This document shows positions 45,594 to 60,500 of a stretch of DNA of 64,000 bases, in pieces (position 1 is the first letter of the stretch; each line of letters begins with the position of its first letter). Both the position numbers and the translations under genes were made by a program. The notes under the pieces are model-generated. The model had not been told where the DNA came from. It was given only the letters and a program-made list of their open reading frames with translations, and did not search any database. Source of the DNA: Galaxea fascicularis. Its lineage: Eukaryota > Cnidaria > Anthozoa > Scleractinia > Euphylliidae. The stretch lies in the NCBI GenBank assembly GCA_948470475.1, contig OX419335.1, positions 34,455,319 through 34,519,318 on the forward strand. Reading direction: 5' to 3'.

Positions 45594-48500
45594 CTGTGAA
45601 TGAAATCAATATTTGTGTGTACTCACGGCTGACACTTTTGGCGTATCACTCAATTCAAATTCACAATAATTCACCGAAGTGGTTCACCGACACTGAGGTG
45701 AATGATTGTTTTAGTATACACACAAGCTGAATAACTGACGCTTATTGAAATAATTTCCTTTTCGGAATCGGAACGGGAAACCATCAGGGGCACAAAACGA
45801 CCAATTTGTTGAAAAATGTATTATTATACCCCAGTTGATAAAACTAAATGTTATTCAGGCATTTTCAGGTCTCTTTTAATAATGCTGGGAAAAAATATCT
45901 GTTCCTTTTTGCCAGCAAGACACTCAAGATATTTCCCAGCCAGCTAGATAAAATTGGTTGGTTTCCCAGCCAGGTGCAAATTGAGCACCCTGCAAAACAA
46001 CAAAAAAGACAATTTTATATGTCGCAAGCCAAAATAGGCGTGGCAAAAGGCCTAAAATCAAGCCTTCAGTGGGGGAATTCCTCACAACAATCCACATTTC
46101 GCCAGCCAGCAACACTCACACTACTACCACACTTCAGTAATTACCAACCGAAACCATAAGCAGAAAAAAATGTCATAACCAACTCCGGGAAATAACTGTT
46201 ATTTTGCCAGCCAGCACAATACCTCGGGGGAACAGATAAAGTGAGGAACAGATTCGTTTTGTGCCCCTGAACCATTTTGTTTATCTTCAGCTGCTCGGGG
46301 CGGTGTTGGTGTCAATACTAGTAAATTGCTAATCGCATCTGAACGCGCGAAAAGTACTATGTGGTATATAACTATTATTGTAAATTAATTAAAAGGAGAT
46401 TAATCCCAATTTTTTGCGAACCGATCACAGAGTAAAACAATGCAAACGAGAATTACGTTCGACACTCAACTAATTAAAGGAGGACTTATGATATGGTTAT
46501 TTCTGTGATTTCTCTGTCGGAATGGAACTAGAAAACGAGAAAACCGAAGGCTCCAACGAGAATAAAAACTAAGAAAACAAAACCATCACTTTTGCGTATA
46601 ACTGGTTTCCTTTTCAGTGCTCAAAAATAAACAAGTACGAAGATCATTTTTTCAGTGTTCTCTATGCCATATAATAAATCCTTTATTGACGCTGTATTGA
46701 CTAAACTAGTTGCGTCAAGATAGCTGGATATTGGCCTCGTTCTCCCTTTGTGTTTTTATGGACCTCCACTTCGTCTCGGTCCATAAAAATGCAGTATCGA
46801 GCCATCTTGACCTTGCGCTTGCATATATATGTATTAATTGCTTTTCTTCTTACATAGCTAACATGGCAAACGCCATACAAATCTACGAATTCAGACATCG
46901 AATTTACATCGCCGAGAACCAAGGCCCATATTGAACGTTTGAGCACCAATCAAATGTAGCGTGTGGCTTGAACCCGAGTACTTGTAAGTTAGGCTGATGA
47001 ACTGAAAGGAGCCCTGGCTTTTGGACGTTATTTGTGCCGTTGTTTGTACTACAGAAACACCGGGTGAAAAATGAAAAACGACAACAAAAACCACAATTAA
47101 TCACGGTTTAATTTGTGGATAAGAAATTATTGTCAAGTTATCAAATCAGTGCCGCCTGAATCAGTTGGCATGGATACGTTACCTTCTGCAACGGTAGATG
47201 ACAAATGCCGCCAAGATTGCAAGGACGACTAAACTCACGCAGACTCCAACAGCAATAGGTGCAATTGGTGTCAGTTCTTTTTCGCCCCTGGATTGTCCTT
47301 TTTTCGCAGTAATAGGCTCTAAATGGAAAAATGGTTTTGTTTGATAAAGAAATATTACAAGTTTAAGAAGTGATTGGTTTTATAAACGCAAATACTGTGG
47401 CTTGTATAGGTCTTGAAACATTTATCCCGAAGCTTGAACATAGAATTCAACATCTTTCCCAGGAAAAAAAACGATACTTGATTGACTTCGCTATGTTATT
47501 TAGAAGGATTCTGTTAAAGTGAACCAAGTTACATGAGATCATGCTATCCTCACTACCAATCTTAACTTAACTGGAAAGTAGATTTAAAACGGATTATTTT
47601 TTTTTTAAAACACAAGGTTTTGTGAAACACTGAGTAAAGAAGGGACGCTTGCGATACTGAAACGAGCGACGTTTCGATTAATCCGTCAAAAAATTGCAAA
47701 CTTAAAAGGTACTAGATGTGGATGCACTCATGCATCCCGAAGAACTTGTCAACATCCTCCTTTCCCCGTACTCACACCTTAAAGAGGCTCAAAATGGTTT
47801 CGTTATTTTTAAACACTAATTATTTGATGGATCGATACTACCACAATTTTTTGTTTGTTTCTTTAAAAAAAATGCCCAATTATTTCTCAATAAGTTGTGA
47901 CCATTTTTTTAACGTATAATTTACTATAGCAACACCACAGCCTCTTAAAAGCACCCTTAATTTTAACTTTATGTGCCTGAAACTCAAAAACGGGTTTGGT
48001 GACCCCCGTTTTTTTTTATTATTAAATTGCAATCAGCATATCAAGATTCATCTTTCTGCGAAGTTTTAAAAAAATCTGTAGAGCAGGCTCAGAGCCACCT
48101 TAAATTATCGAAAAATTAAGGAGGCTCTGAAAATGAAAATAAAGTGACTGAAGAATGCTTTAAATCAGAGGGAATTAAAACTTACGAATGTAAGTTTATA
48201 GCTAACTTGTAGTTATATTGTAGGTGTGCCTATTAGAAGAATCTGTATGGATAGACGGCTGCTACTGAGTCCTGACATCAATTATATTATTAGATATTTT
48301 CATGATTTTTGACAACTCTCAGGATAATTCAAGACATCCTTTTTCGTTACTGAAAAACCTATAAACATTATTTTATATTGAATTTGTGTTATCATATTAA
48401 GCTGCCAAGCTTAGCTGAGCTGAGCTCCAAAAAAAGTTCAAACAAAAGTGCTTTACCCTGGGTCGGCTTTTGTGTAACTTGTCCCTCTGGTTTAGCAGTA

Positions 48501-51500
48501 GCCCTGTGAATTGTTCCGCCAACAGCTTCTCCGATATCATCTTTGGTTTCCTGAACCATCCGAACTACTTCCTCCGGTTCTGCGACTTGGGGAGTCTGTC
48601 CTTCAGCAGATGGAAGCAAGACTGCAAATTCAACTTTCAAAGAATTTCCTGCTTCAAGTAAAGTTCCAAGTATGTAAATATCCGAAGGCCTGAAGTATGC
48701 AGGTTTTCCCACTGAACGCTTCTTTCGAACACTATTTGACTGACTGCAAGAAAAGAAAGAGTGTTCTTATGAAAAGCGATATACATGCATGGTACCAATA
48801 GTGTACGGTGACCACGAGCGGCCATGCCACACGCCAGAGAGTTATAATTATTTTGAAGCGTCTATACTTAGACTTCCTGATATCCTGATCTCCCTATATG
48901 CATGCTATGTCCTGCTTCAAGCACCTTTACATAATTGAATTCACTACAGTTTGTAAGCTGGTGTTGAAAAAAATCCGACAAGCTTGGGCAATAACAATGA
49001 GCAAAAAGCTTTTGAAGTATGATCATCGCAAATCATCGGGACTGATCTCAGATCTTCGCATAGACTATCAGCAAATGTGTCATTTACTACACTTACATAA
49101 CAAGGACGATTACAGATACACAGTTATCGTTAGATTTAAGTTATAACCAAGGGATTTTTGGATTTTGTCAAAGAGCACAGGGTATGCATCAGAAGGCGAC
49201 GTCTCCACCGTGTTAACCTCTGATGCGAAGGGGAGAGCAGCACAAAGCGGACCTGTTGACCTTCATGAAGCAAGTAGCACTTGCCAAATCGTGAGATTTT
49301 CGAAATTTATCTGGAAACCGCTTGGTATTACATTTTATTTCATAGATACTGATGAAATACCAGGATTTTTCCTTTTACTATAAAATCATATGTTTTTTCG
49401 CGCACAGTGAAGATACTATTTTGTCTTTCACGTGTGAGGATATTGGTGTCGCCATGGTTACTAATAATAACTTTAGTAAATCGAACCCGTGACACATTGG
49501 TGGAAGGCGAGTGCTCTCACCACTGCGCCAGCCCTGCTCCCATAACATGATTAGCTAATTACAAGAGAGCTTCAAATATATATGTATATATAAAGTTGTG
49601 TTTTATGTGGAAATTTCATCAGTATCTATAAAATAAACAGAACATTACATGGCCGCGCAGGGATACGAATTTTACCTCCGAGTGTTGAAAGTATAAAGTT
49701 TCTAAACATCGTACCACCGGTCAGTTCACACTTACCTTACACATTCACCGCTGCCGCAAAAAAATTTTGTACAAGCATCTGCCAATGATACTTTCAAGGT
49801 ATTCTCACTCCAGTGTTTCTGTAAGTGAAGACATTTATCACTTTGGTCAATTTGATATACTTGCGGCACTGTCCAGAGTGTACGTGAACGAAACAGGGAG
49901 ATATTCGGGAGTATAGGGAGTGAGTAGGGGACGGGAGGCGACAGAGGGGAGGGGTAGGGGGGGAAGTGTGAGGTGAAAAGAAGAAGAGGATGGAAGGGGA
50001 GGCGAGACAACGAGGCACAGGAAGCGCACGTATTATTTCATGAACAAAATAAAAAAGGTTTCACGACTAGACAAGAATAGAGCTTTTAATCTAAGTGGAT
50101 CGAGGACCGGTTGTTTCAAAGCCGATTAATTTAATCCACGATTAGTGTAAACTTTGGTTTCAGTTTCTGAACTTGTTGTTTTTCAGGATTAACGTTCTCT
50201 AATCTAAAATTTGGCATAATAATCGGCGTTGAACAACGTTTGAGGATAGAGAAATCGGAAAAAAAAACTCCTTGATAATTTTTAATCTTGGATTAGTGTT
50301 AATTGGCGTTTGATCGTACCGGAGCCTTGTTTCAGAACAATGTAAGTATTGCAAAAAACGCAACGAGATCGAATTGGCCGGCACATTGGCACCAAACAAT
50401 GTTCCATTGCATTTTGTAAATTAGTATAGGAAATCGCACGACCTTGTCGTACAATTTGAGATTAATAGGTACGAGTGATTTTGCAAGTTCTCAAACTTGC
50501 ACAAGCCCTTAGGCGAGTGCAATTTGAGAACTTTCAAAATCACGAGTATCTATCAATCCCGAATTGTACGACAAGGTCGTGCGATTTTTTATTCAGTAGT
50601 ACATTCAACAAAATTACGAACTTATGCGCCGTGAAAACTTAATAGGTACTCCTACAGAGTACTATATGGGATTAATTGTACTGCTCTCGACCAATCAGAA
50701 TTGAGCAATTTTGTTGAGTGTACTATAAGCCTGAAATACCAACGACGGGCCTATTAAATTGGGAATATCCGGTGTCTGCATGCAGCTGTTCACACATCAT
50801 GAGGTCAACAATCAACCAAAAAACTGCTCGATTAACGAAAGATACAAGCATTTTTATATCTGACCTACTGCACATTTGACCACCGCTGGGCTATGGAAAC
50901 CTGTAAGGTACTTACTTCGCTTGCCATAGATAGGTCCATTTCCACAGCACTTCCACCTATGGTTACAGCGGAGATAAATGCGTTTGTTTTAAAAGGCCTT
51001 GCTAACCGCTAACTGAAATATTATAATTAAGCGGAGTACGATCGTCCGGGTGAGTATAGTCCTGAGACGAACTGTTTGTAGTGACATTGACTGATCATGA
51101 CGTTTCGACAACCTGAGCGAAGACATCATCAGAGTCAAGTGATTTGTGTAACGTCAGTAAATGGTATAAATAGTCTGGTCGTTAATGTGATTGGTCAACG
51201 AAGTCGTGATGTTATTAGTCGACTGTCAGTTAAGCCTAGTTGTCACTGGCTGTGAAGACTGTACACAGTGATTGGTGCGTTTCGATCCGTCTCTTGTTAG
51301 TCTAATGTATGTATGTGTATTGTTAGTAAAACGATGATAGCTGCTTTTAGAGGTGGTAACACACACAAAACGTATGGAGGAGTCATATCATAACTTAGTG
51401 AAGTTCGATCGTCCGGGTGGGTGTAGTCCTGAGAAGGTCAGGGACCGTTAAAGGTGACATTGACTGACAACCTGAGCGGAAGTCATCTTCAAAGTCACTC

Positions 51501-54500
51501 AATAAGTGATTTGTGTAACGTCAGCAGAGTTGGTCGTTGATCTGATTGGTCAAGGAAGTCGTGACGTTATTAGCTATCTGTCATTTAAGTTGGGTTAAGA
51601 TTGGCCACTCACAACACGGATCAACAAACTGACAAATACGACAAATAACACCACGACTTCGTTGACCAATCACATTAACGAACAGAGTATTTATACCATT
51701 TACTGACGTTACACAAATCACTTGACTCTGATGATGACTTCCGCTCAGGTTGTCGAAACGTCAGTCAATGTCACCACAAACAGTCTCTCTTAGGACTACA
51801 CTCACTCGGACGATCGTACTCCACTTAATTATGATATGACTCCTGGGTTCAAACCATTTACAATTGAAATATTGGACCATAAATGCTGAATGCAAATGTA
51901 CATACATTTACTGACAGGCCACTTGATTTGATTTACCAATTGTCCTCGAATAAAACGTTTTGGCAGCGCGATTGTTAGTTTCAAGCTGTTTTAACATGGC
52001 TCTTCGTGGGGAGTCTTCTAATTAGGCAAAGAATTCCTTAACAACAAAGAGCAGATGACATAAACTAAGAGGTCTTAAGTCTAATAAGCTAAAATCCCCA
52101 AATTTAAACACTCCATAGTGTTAATACATTAAACAATGCTTCTCTTTGCATGGTCGACTTACCAACATAAACAGAGCAGAGATGCCACACGTAATACGTC
52201 TTACATCTGCAGTAAAAGCCTGGCACGATGCAAGTTCCTCCATTCTTGCAAGTACCAGGGCGACATTCAGTGGGAAAAGGTGTGACTGTGGGCTCATACG
52301 AGGAAGATGCAATCAGAGGCTGAGTTGAAGATACTGATGAAGACAATGTTTGTAATGAAAGGGCTGGAACCGAGCTCACGCTAGCAGTGTAAGAAATGGA
52401 AGTTGCCATGTCACTTCTGCTGGGGGTTCCGTACGTGGAATAGCTCGTTGTATATGCCTGTGTTGACGGTGTTACGGTTGATGGCACAACTGAAACCAAA
52501 ATGGTAAGTTAGAAGTACACCGAGAAAAGTAATTTAGTGCCTTCGTAACAAAACGGCTGGCACATTGGAGGAGTTAATTAATTATGTTGTATATTAACTT
52601 ACTTTTGGGGGACTAACAGTTTGTTTCTTGTTAAGTAAACTTTTATCTCTTGGAAAGCAATTAAACAAAAGTTATATGTTATGTTGTTATAAAACGTAGC
52701 AGAGTAAATTTGTCTTTTATCATTTTACTTACGCGAAGTGTTGCAGACTTCTCCAGGCGCCAGGTGATCTGGACAGGAGCAGCGATATCCATCCGGTCTT
52801 AAAAGGCAAAGATGAGAACAGCCACCATAAGAGGACGAGCAAGGATGATCTGTTGACGAAAGAAAACAAAACTGAAACCATGGCATTCATTAAATTGTCT
52901 TGTTGAACCGCTAAATGTGACAATAAACTAGTGTTTCACTTTTCTGACTTTTCCTTTGCAGTTTTGCATAGTTTCTGTGAAATCTCATATATCGAAGCCA
53001 TAGGTGCGGCCGTTTTGAAAATAATTAATAAATTCTTTTTCGAACTAATTCTCAAGCCTCTGTTGTTTTAGAAGAAGTCTGATTAATGGGTATACCGTCC
53101 AACGTTCACTTTCAAATTGTTTTGTCCTGCAATTGATGGCGTAAAAAGTAGAAACTACAACAGATGGAAAAATTGCCACAGCGTTCTCACATGTACTCCG
53201 TTCTGACGTTGCACTTTTTTCTCTTGAACATAAAATTCTAAAATTATCAGTTTACTTTAACTTGAAACCAGAAGCAACCATAAACAGTAACTTATTTGAG
53301 AATTTACTTACCCGGAAGAGTTTGATTTCTGTCATATGCATGTATGTCCCCGGGAGTAGACAATCCTCGGGCGAAAACCGTGAAATTTGTGGAAGGTGTT
53401 GTCTTGTCCGCCCTATAGATAGCCCTTTTACCCCAATCCGTCCAATATAAGTAATCTCCGAGGAGCGTCAAACCATACGGATGCGATAAGATTTCAAAGC
53501 TTTCTAATAATGTTGTTATCTTGTGGCTTTCTAAGTCATAGAATTCAAGAATATCCCATGCGTCCACCCAATAAAGCCGGTTATTTATATGATCCAATGT
53601 TAGGCCGTGTGGATTGCGCAACCCTCTGCGAACCAGAAGCCTTCTGCTAGTGCCATCCATGTTTGCGACCTCAATCGTATGACGGGCTCCTCTGTCGCTC
53701 CAGTACATCAACCTGCGTTAAACATTTTGCGAGAACACGTTTGTTGTAAGACATGGTGATACAACACATGACTAGAACTACCGTATAGTAAAGACAGCAA
53801 GAATAGATAAACTTGATGGGCCAGACCAAACTTGTACACTTTTCACAGGCACTCGAGTCACCCTTTGCAACCACCTTTCGAAGGCGACTGCGACCACCTT
53901 TTAGGGATCACTGTATGAAATTTTCTATTGTTTATATCCACTCGTGGGCAACCACTTCACATAATCTGTTGCATCTCTCCCAGACGGAAATTGGAAAACG
54001 TGTCCCTACAGAAAAGAGTTGTTAACTTTAAAGCTAGCCGTTTCATCATTATTTGGTCATGCTCCGTTCCCTGAAAGATTTAGACAACACCACATGAGCT
54101 AACACAAGATTCAAGTGTCCTTCACGAGACTTCTCCCAATAGCCGTGTTAGGTGACAACAATTTTGAGCAATTTTGGGTCTGGTAATCATCCTTGATACT
54201 GAGATTTTTTGCCTAGAATAATTTTGAGCAGTCTTAATATTTTTGTGGATAATTACTATGGGTTTCAATGAGCACTGGCAGAAAGGGCAGGTACATGCAA
54301 ATTACCCTAAATTTACCCTCTCTGGTAAGCGACCACCTTCCGTAAGCGCCCACCTAGACTTGGCATTTTGGGTGGTCACCTAAGGTAGGTTCGACTGTAT
54401 GTCAACTTGTAGACAGGCCAAATAACTCCCGCACAAAATCTAGGTGGAAGAATTAATGGCAAAATCCTATCCAGTAGTTTCAGCAGTCAATCAATACGAA

Positions 54501-57500
54501 CACAAGTTCAACTGTCTTGGTGTAGACCGATAGCATGCATGGGCTAGATTAGCGATACCACACAGTATATACAGGATTAACCATTCGATAACTTGGTAAT
54601 CGGATAGGAGGACGATCAGTAAAGGGTAACACTACTGGGTTTGGTTTTAAGCAAATTTTTTTGTGCATGAGAAGAATATATATATTTCAGGGGCACACAA
54701 CGAGCCAAATCAAGCCAAAGCAGTGGAAAGGTATTCTTAAGTGGTGCATGTTTGAAGTCTGTTTAAAGTGATATTTTCGTTAGAGGAATTCGATCTGTTC
54801 GGATTCCTTAGCTGGAATTTTAATTGCATGAAAATTTTAGGGAACAAAATCTTCCATTGAGAAAATCAGTACCTAGCTAAAATGAACCTTTTACGAACTT
54901 TCCAGGAAAGTATCTTCTTTCCGAAAATGCTAGCCGACTTTTTTTCACTGCCAAAAACAGCAAATATGAGCCTTCCGAAAACGCTAGGGGCTATGATTCC
55001 CCCATTGCGAATCTTTTAGGCGTTTCAGTCACGAAAATACGAAATTTGTCGTTGGTTGCCCCTGATATTTAGATTTCATAATAGAATTAAGCGTGATATG
55101 TTGACTACGTAGAAAATTACATTTACCCATTGTAGAGATCTAGTATTATATCCACTGGGTGATCCAGGTTTTGATCTATCAGGGTTTTTCTCATTGTCCC
55201 ATCCAGTCTACTGACTTCGATCTTGGGCACCCCAGCGTCCGTCCAATAGATATTACCACCCAACGGATCGACGGCAAGACCTTCAGAGCTGGAAACATTC
55301 TCTGTGACAAGAATCTCTGGCGATGATCCATTGATGAAGACTCGCGAAATCGTGTCCAGGTAGACATCAGTCCAGTAAATTCTGTCCTCTCTAAAGTCAA
55401 TATCAAGAGCCATCGGGCCCCGAACATTGAAATTTGGCATGATTGGCACAAATCTTTCTTCCGAAGGGTCAACCAAAGACTGAATAACTAATTCACTTCG
55501 ATTAAGTTCGGCGAATAACAAAAATTTCTCCGGTAAGTCTAAAGGAAAGATAATTAATGATTAATTCATCATGTTGATTTCCCCTCTGTGAGCATCTGAT
55601 GAGTGAATACAACTATTTTGTGTAAAACTGTTTCTTCTGTCTGTCTGATCACTTGCATTTTTTAGTTGTAATAATTTTAGGACTTTATCATGATGTATGT
55701 ATGTATAAATTTTGTGTTTGCCTATTGTGTCAGTGCTTGGTTCTCCGACCTTGCAAATTGCAACTTATTTCATGTAACATTTAATACTTAATAAGTGGTC
55801 CCGAGGGGAACAGTTTCCCGAGAATCTCAATGAGGATTTCAATCTCAATGTCCCTCGAATCTCAATGTTTCCCTCGACTTCGTCTCTGGAAACAATGAGT
55901 TTCGACGGAGACAAAATTCACTGTTCCCCAAGGGACCAGTCATAAAGTGATTTGTTATATAGCAAAACAGATGGATCAAACCGGTGGAAAACAAAAACAA
56001 AAGCAAACTTTGAAAAACGCGCTGAGATTCCAGCGACAACATTAGGCCACCTTCAACTGTATGCTCTGATCACGTGCAACAGCGGTCAACATTTCGCGGG
56101 TAATAGTGAAGTGTCTTCCGTTTGAAGTCATAGTTTTCGCAATGTTGCCCGCTCATAGCATTTGGCGAAGTATTTGGCGGTAAACAGTTTCATTGTCAGG
56201 CGTCATGTGACCATGAACTAGCCAATCAATGGGCGCGCTGTAGCGGGAAAAACGCAAGCTATATAACAATCATTATTACTTTCTCGCAGTTATGAACATA
56301 ACTTGAAAAATTCAGGATTGTGCAGGAGTTAACCGCATGACCTTTGCTATACCAGTGTAGTGCTCTACCAACTAAGCTAACAAGGCATCTAGAGCTGGTC
56401 ATTTTGTGGGTTCATAAAAAACCCGTGAATTGGGAATAAATGAGAGTGAATACATATGAAAATAATGTATTTGAACTGCGGTTTCATGAATGAAGATGTG
56501 ACTGATCCTACAGTAGCAGTTATAAACACCACTTGGGCAGTCCTGTTCTACGTTCATTAATCGGCCGTTCAAAGGTATATTTTCATATATTCAGTCATTA
56601 ATTATTTTGCCGACATGAACATGATGAGTAAATAAATAACTGTTTTTTTGTTTGCTTGTTTGTTGCCAAGGTAAAAGACGAAGGAAAGTGATTAGAAGTT
56701 ATGCCTTTGACGTTATTGATAGAGAGCTTAAGCAACGAGAACGGCAACGGCAACGAGAACGCCACAAAACAATAGATTTAACGAGCAAAAACAATCGCTC
56801 TGCACGTGCGTTTACATTTTGGTACATTTATTTCCTGTCTGCAAAGCAACAACCATTCTCGTCCCCAGAGCCTCCGTTTCTTTTGGTCACGTGGTCGGAG
56901 AACGGAGGGCTTTGGTAGCAGCAATTACCGGATGTCCGTAAATCACGGACATCCGGTAGCGCATGCGTAATTTTTGCCAACTAATCTGCTCATGCTCAGA
57001 AACTAATCCTGTGGGAGGGGAGAGACATGAAACTACACAATGTAATCAAGATGGCCTCCTTCTTGTTAGATGGGTTCCAAAAAGCGTTGGTTAGGCGGTT
57101 TGGTTTTAAAAGTAGAACAGAAAGCAGCCTTGTATGCCGTCACATGATTGTTTATGTATTTTACCGACGGGTTTTGGAAAGTCACATATAAATTTTTGAA
57201 ACCAACTGCTGACTCTAACTTAATTTTACAGGGAAGATAGATCTTCTTCGGGTAAGGATCGTCAGCGTTTAAAATGATTCTAGTTAAATTCTGGAAGTTC
57301 AAACGTATCTTTTCAGCTTCTCGGCTGCTACCAAACAACAAAAGAGGATTGTTTCGGTCATGAATGATATCATTGCAGGCGAAGCTCTGATTACGGGGAA
57401 ACTGATAAGTTTTCTTCGGCGTCGTAGCCATGTTTCCGGAGCTTTTATATTTATTTGTTTGAAAAGCGTGCCATGGCGGGTCGGAATGGAATGCGTACTG

Positions 57501-60500
57501 CTTTCTGATTTTCATTTCTGCTGCGCATTCATTTTTTGTCAGCCAATGAAAGACTTCGAATTTTCTGGCGCGTCCAGAGCTACTTGTCAACGACGAGTAG
57601 CTCTGGGGACGAGAATGAGCAACAACGTGAAATGACTGAATTTCATGTTTTCTCGGGGACGTGAGCGCATGACGGCAAATTTGTTTTCCTTTTCCAATAC
57701 TTTGATGTCGTTCATTGCAGTTTAGTCCCTTGATAGTTCGCCAGAATTTTCCAAGTTAAACAAGTTGACATAATCGCGAAAAGGTTACAAAAACGAGACG
57801 TTTTCATAGCCGTCGTCGTCGTCGTTGCTTAAGCTCCCCATTAATTACATTAACCGACGGACAAACGTACTGGGCTAAACAAAACCATGAGCTCCTGACA
57901 AAACACAATGAACTTTGCTAACATTGCGTTATTGTGTGGCTTACACGAAGTGTGTAGCCACATCATGGCATCATCGGGTTTATTAATTTGTCCACAAGAG
58001 TCTAGCGCCCGTCACGTGGTTTAGTAAGCCATAATGAACGCATTGCGGACATATTTTTTAATTGTACGTGCTCCTTACCAGTGTGACAGGTCTTTCCATC
58101 TTTCTGCAGAAAAAGGGGAGCTGGACATATGCAGCCACTCTCAGTATATGATGATAAACAAGTATGACTACAACCTCCATTATTAGATTCGCAGGAAGAA
58201 TTACCTTGAATAAAAACAAAAAAGGTTTTTAAACCAAAGGTTTTTTCAGTGGAGATATAACCAAAAAAGAACTGATTAGTGCAGTTATAACAAATGCTGT
58301 CTGGTGTTGCCTCGCGACTTACAGAAAACCAGTGTTCCGATTAATGATTGTAGAATAAAAAAGCTAACTACGGAAGCATTTTTAATACCAAGCCTTTATA
58401 TCGCACAGTGAGCTTGTTTTAGAAAACTTAATTGGCCTTGGCTGCATGTTTTCGATCGACGATTCTTGAATAATGGTTATACCCGTTTTCACTTTCCAAT
58501 ATTGGCCTCTCACTTGTCACTGTATGTTTTGTCGGGACTTTCAAACCTTAGAAATCCCAGATTTGAGTCGAACCCATGATCTTACTGTCAACCTCTGGCC
58601 CCTCTCTCTGTCACGCAACGCTACGCTCACAGTAGCGTAGCGTTGCGTGGCGGAAAGAGGGGCCAGAACCGGACTAAAACCGTTCGGTTACCATAATTTT
58701 ATAACTGAAGGTACAGGACCATCCTACAGTGACCCATTGTTATTTCTCTAAGAGCACACCTAACCTCCTAAAGCCTCCTAGTTTCCTTAAGATTAGGTCA
58801 GGTTGATACTTGGAACATAAAAATGTCCACACTAGTCCTTCGCCCGGGGAAGGGGGGTGGGGTGTACTTACAGAAAAATTGAGTGAAGATGTGCGGCACG
58901 CTTCCTTAAACCCTTACCCTATTTCAGGCCAAAATTTGTGATTTTTCCTACCCTGTTTCAGACCTGATCAAAAATTTGATGCCCTATTTCAGCCTTGACC
59001 CTTAAATCAGTACCCTATTTCCGACCTGCCTTATAATCAGTTCCCTGGGTCAGCCCAGTGTTAAAGGCAATGTTTATACGCTTTTATTAAGTAGGATACA
59101 CTTCTGTACAAAGTTTCGAGCTTAAAATTCCACACTATAAAGCAGGTTACACAATGCGTCGCCAATTCAAGACTAGAGTGAACAAACCGTACCCTATTTC
59201 AAACCAAAATGGTCAGAATTAATACCGTATTTCAGACCAAAACGGCTAAAAAGCCATACCCTTTGGCGCCGCACATATCTATATAGCCCTTATAAGGGAG
59301 TACCCCCCCCCCCCACCCCAACCCTCCGGGTACACTCGGTGTTGTCGTGTGCAACTCATCACATATTAGATCATAAGTGTTCCAGAGGATCATAAGGATC
59401 ATCAGCGTGATAGCAAATTCTGCCCTGAACAGATATCGCCCAGAGTCACCTAGTACATAACCTGCACGAAATACATGAGGGTAACACTGCCTCCTGGTAC
59501 TTACCATGAGACACAAGATCAGTAAGGTTGTATCCATGGATACGCATGGGCGTCTCAATGCCGGTGATGAAGGCTGTGACGTCTCCACCATCTTTGTGAA
59601 CTCGGTAAACAGTGTCCTGATTCCAATCAGTCAAATATAAGTAATCTCCGAAAAGTGTCATTCCAAACGGGTAAGATATTACAGATGAAGACTGTATTAA
59701 CGTCACTCTCTCGTTGTTAATCAAGTTCAAGTATTCAAGCTTGTCGTAGTAGGAATCCACCCAATACAGCCGATTCTTTTCTTGGTCGAGTGTTAGACCA
59801 TCTGGCTGCTGCAAAGAGGAGCTCACGAGAACGACTCTTCCTTTACCTGTCATCTCAGCTTTTTCAATCCTTCTTGGAGAGGCCCAGTCTGTCCAGTACA
59901 TTATTCTAGGAGAAGAACATAAGATTCAAGATTTATATAGCAAATACATTGCCAGTTTAATGTCATTTTTAATTAGTTCTTCTGCTTTCACGCGGTTCAA
60001 TTGATACCCTGACTATACAGTTAGGTGCTATTAGTATGTTACCCGTCTGGAAAGCGGCGGCCATCGCCGACGGTTAGATGTTGCTTTTTACGCCTATATT
60101 TTTTGTTGCTGATGTTGTTGATTTTTTGACTGATACCAGAGTTAATGTCTAAGGACATGCTCGGTTTCCGGACACGCTGAATACCTAAACTTCATTGACA
60201 AATTTACAAATAGCTAATACGTTCTTATGAACTTTCCACAATTGAGAAAATGGTAATCTGCTAATGAAATTTTACTGACCCTTTATTGACATCTAAAATT
60301 ATATCCCTGGGAGTATTTATATCCCTTGTTATCAGGGCTGTTCGGTTCGAACCGTCCAGTTTGGAGACTTCCAACTTGTCGGTTCCCAGATCAGTCCAGT
60401 AAAGATTTCTTCCAATAAAGTCAACTGCCAACCCATATGGGTATATAAGAGAGGTGTTCAAAATATCTTCAAAGGAAGATCCATTCAGGAATGCACGGGA

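Larger units (their letters stand above)
56728..57838. mobile_element. Outer MITE, GAGCTTAAGCAACG ends
   Basis: Left AGAGCTTAAGCAACGAGAAC (56728), right CGTCGTCGTTGCTTAAGCTC (57817-57836), inverted. The left and right inner parts read on into each other (GCAAAGCAACAAC... to ...AGCAACAACGTGAAATGA) once the inner element at 56854-57617 is ignored. Confidence 0.7.
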
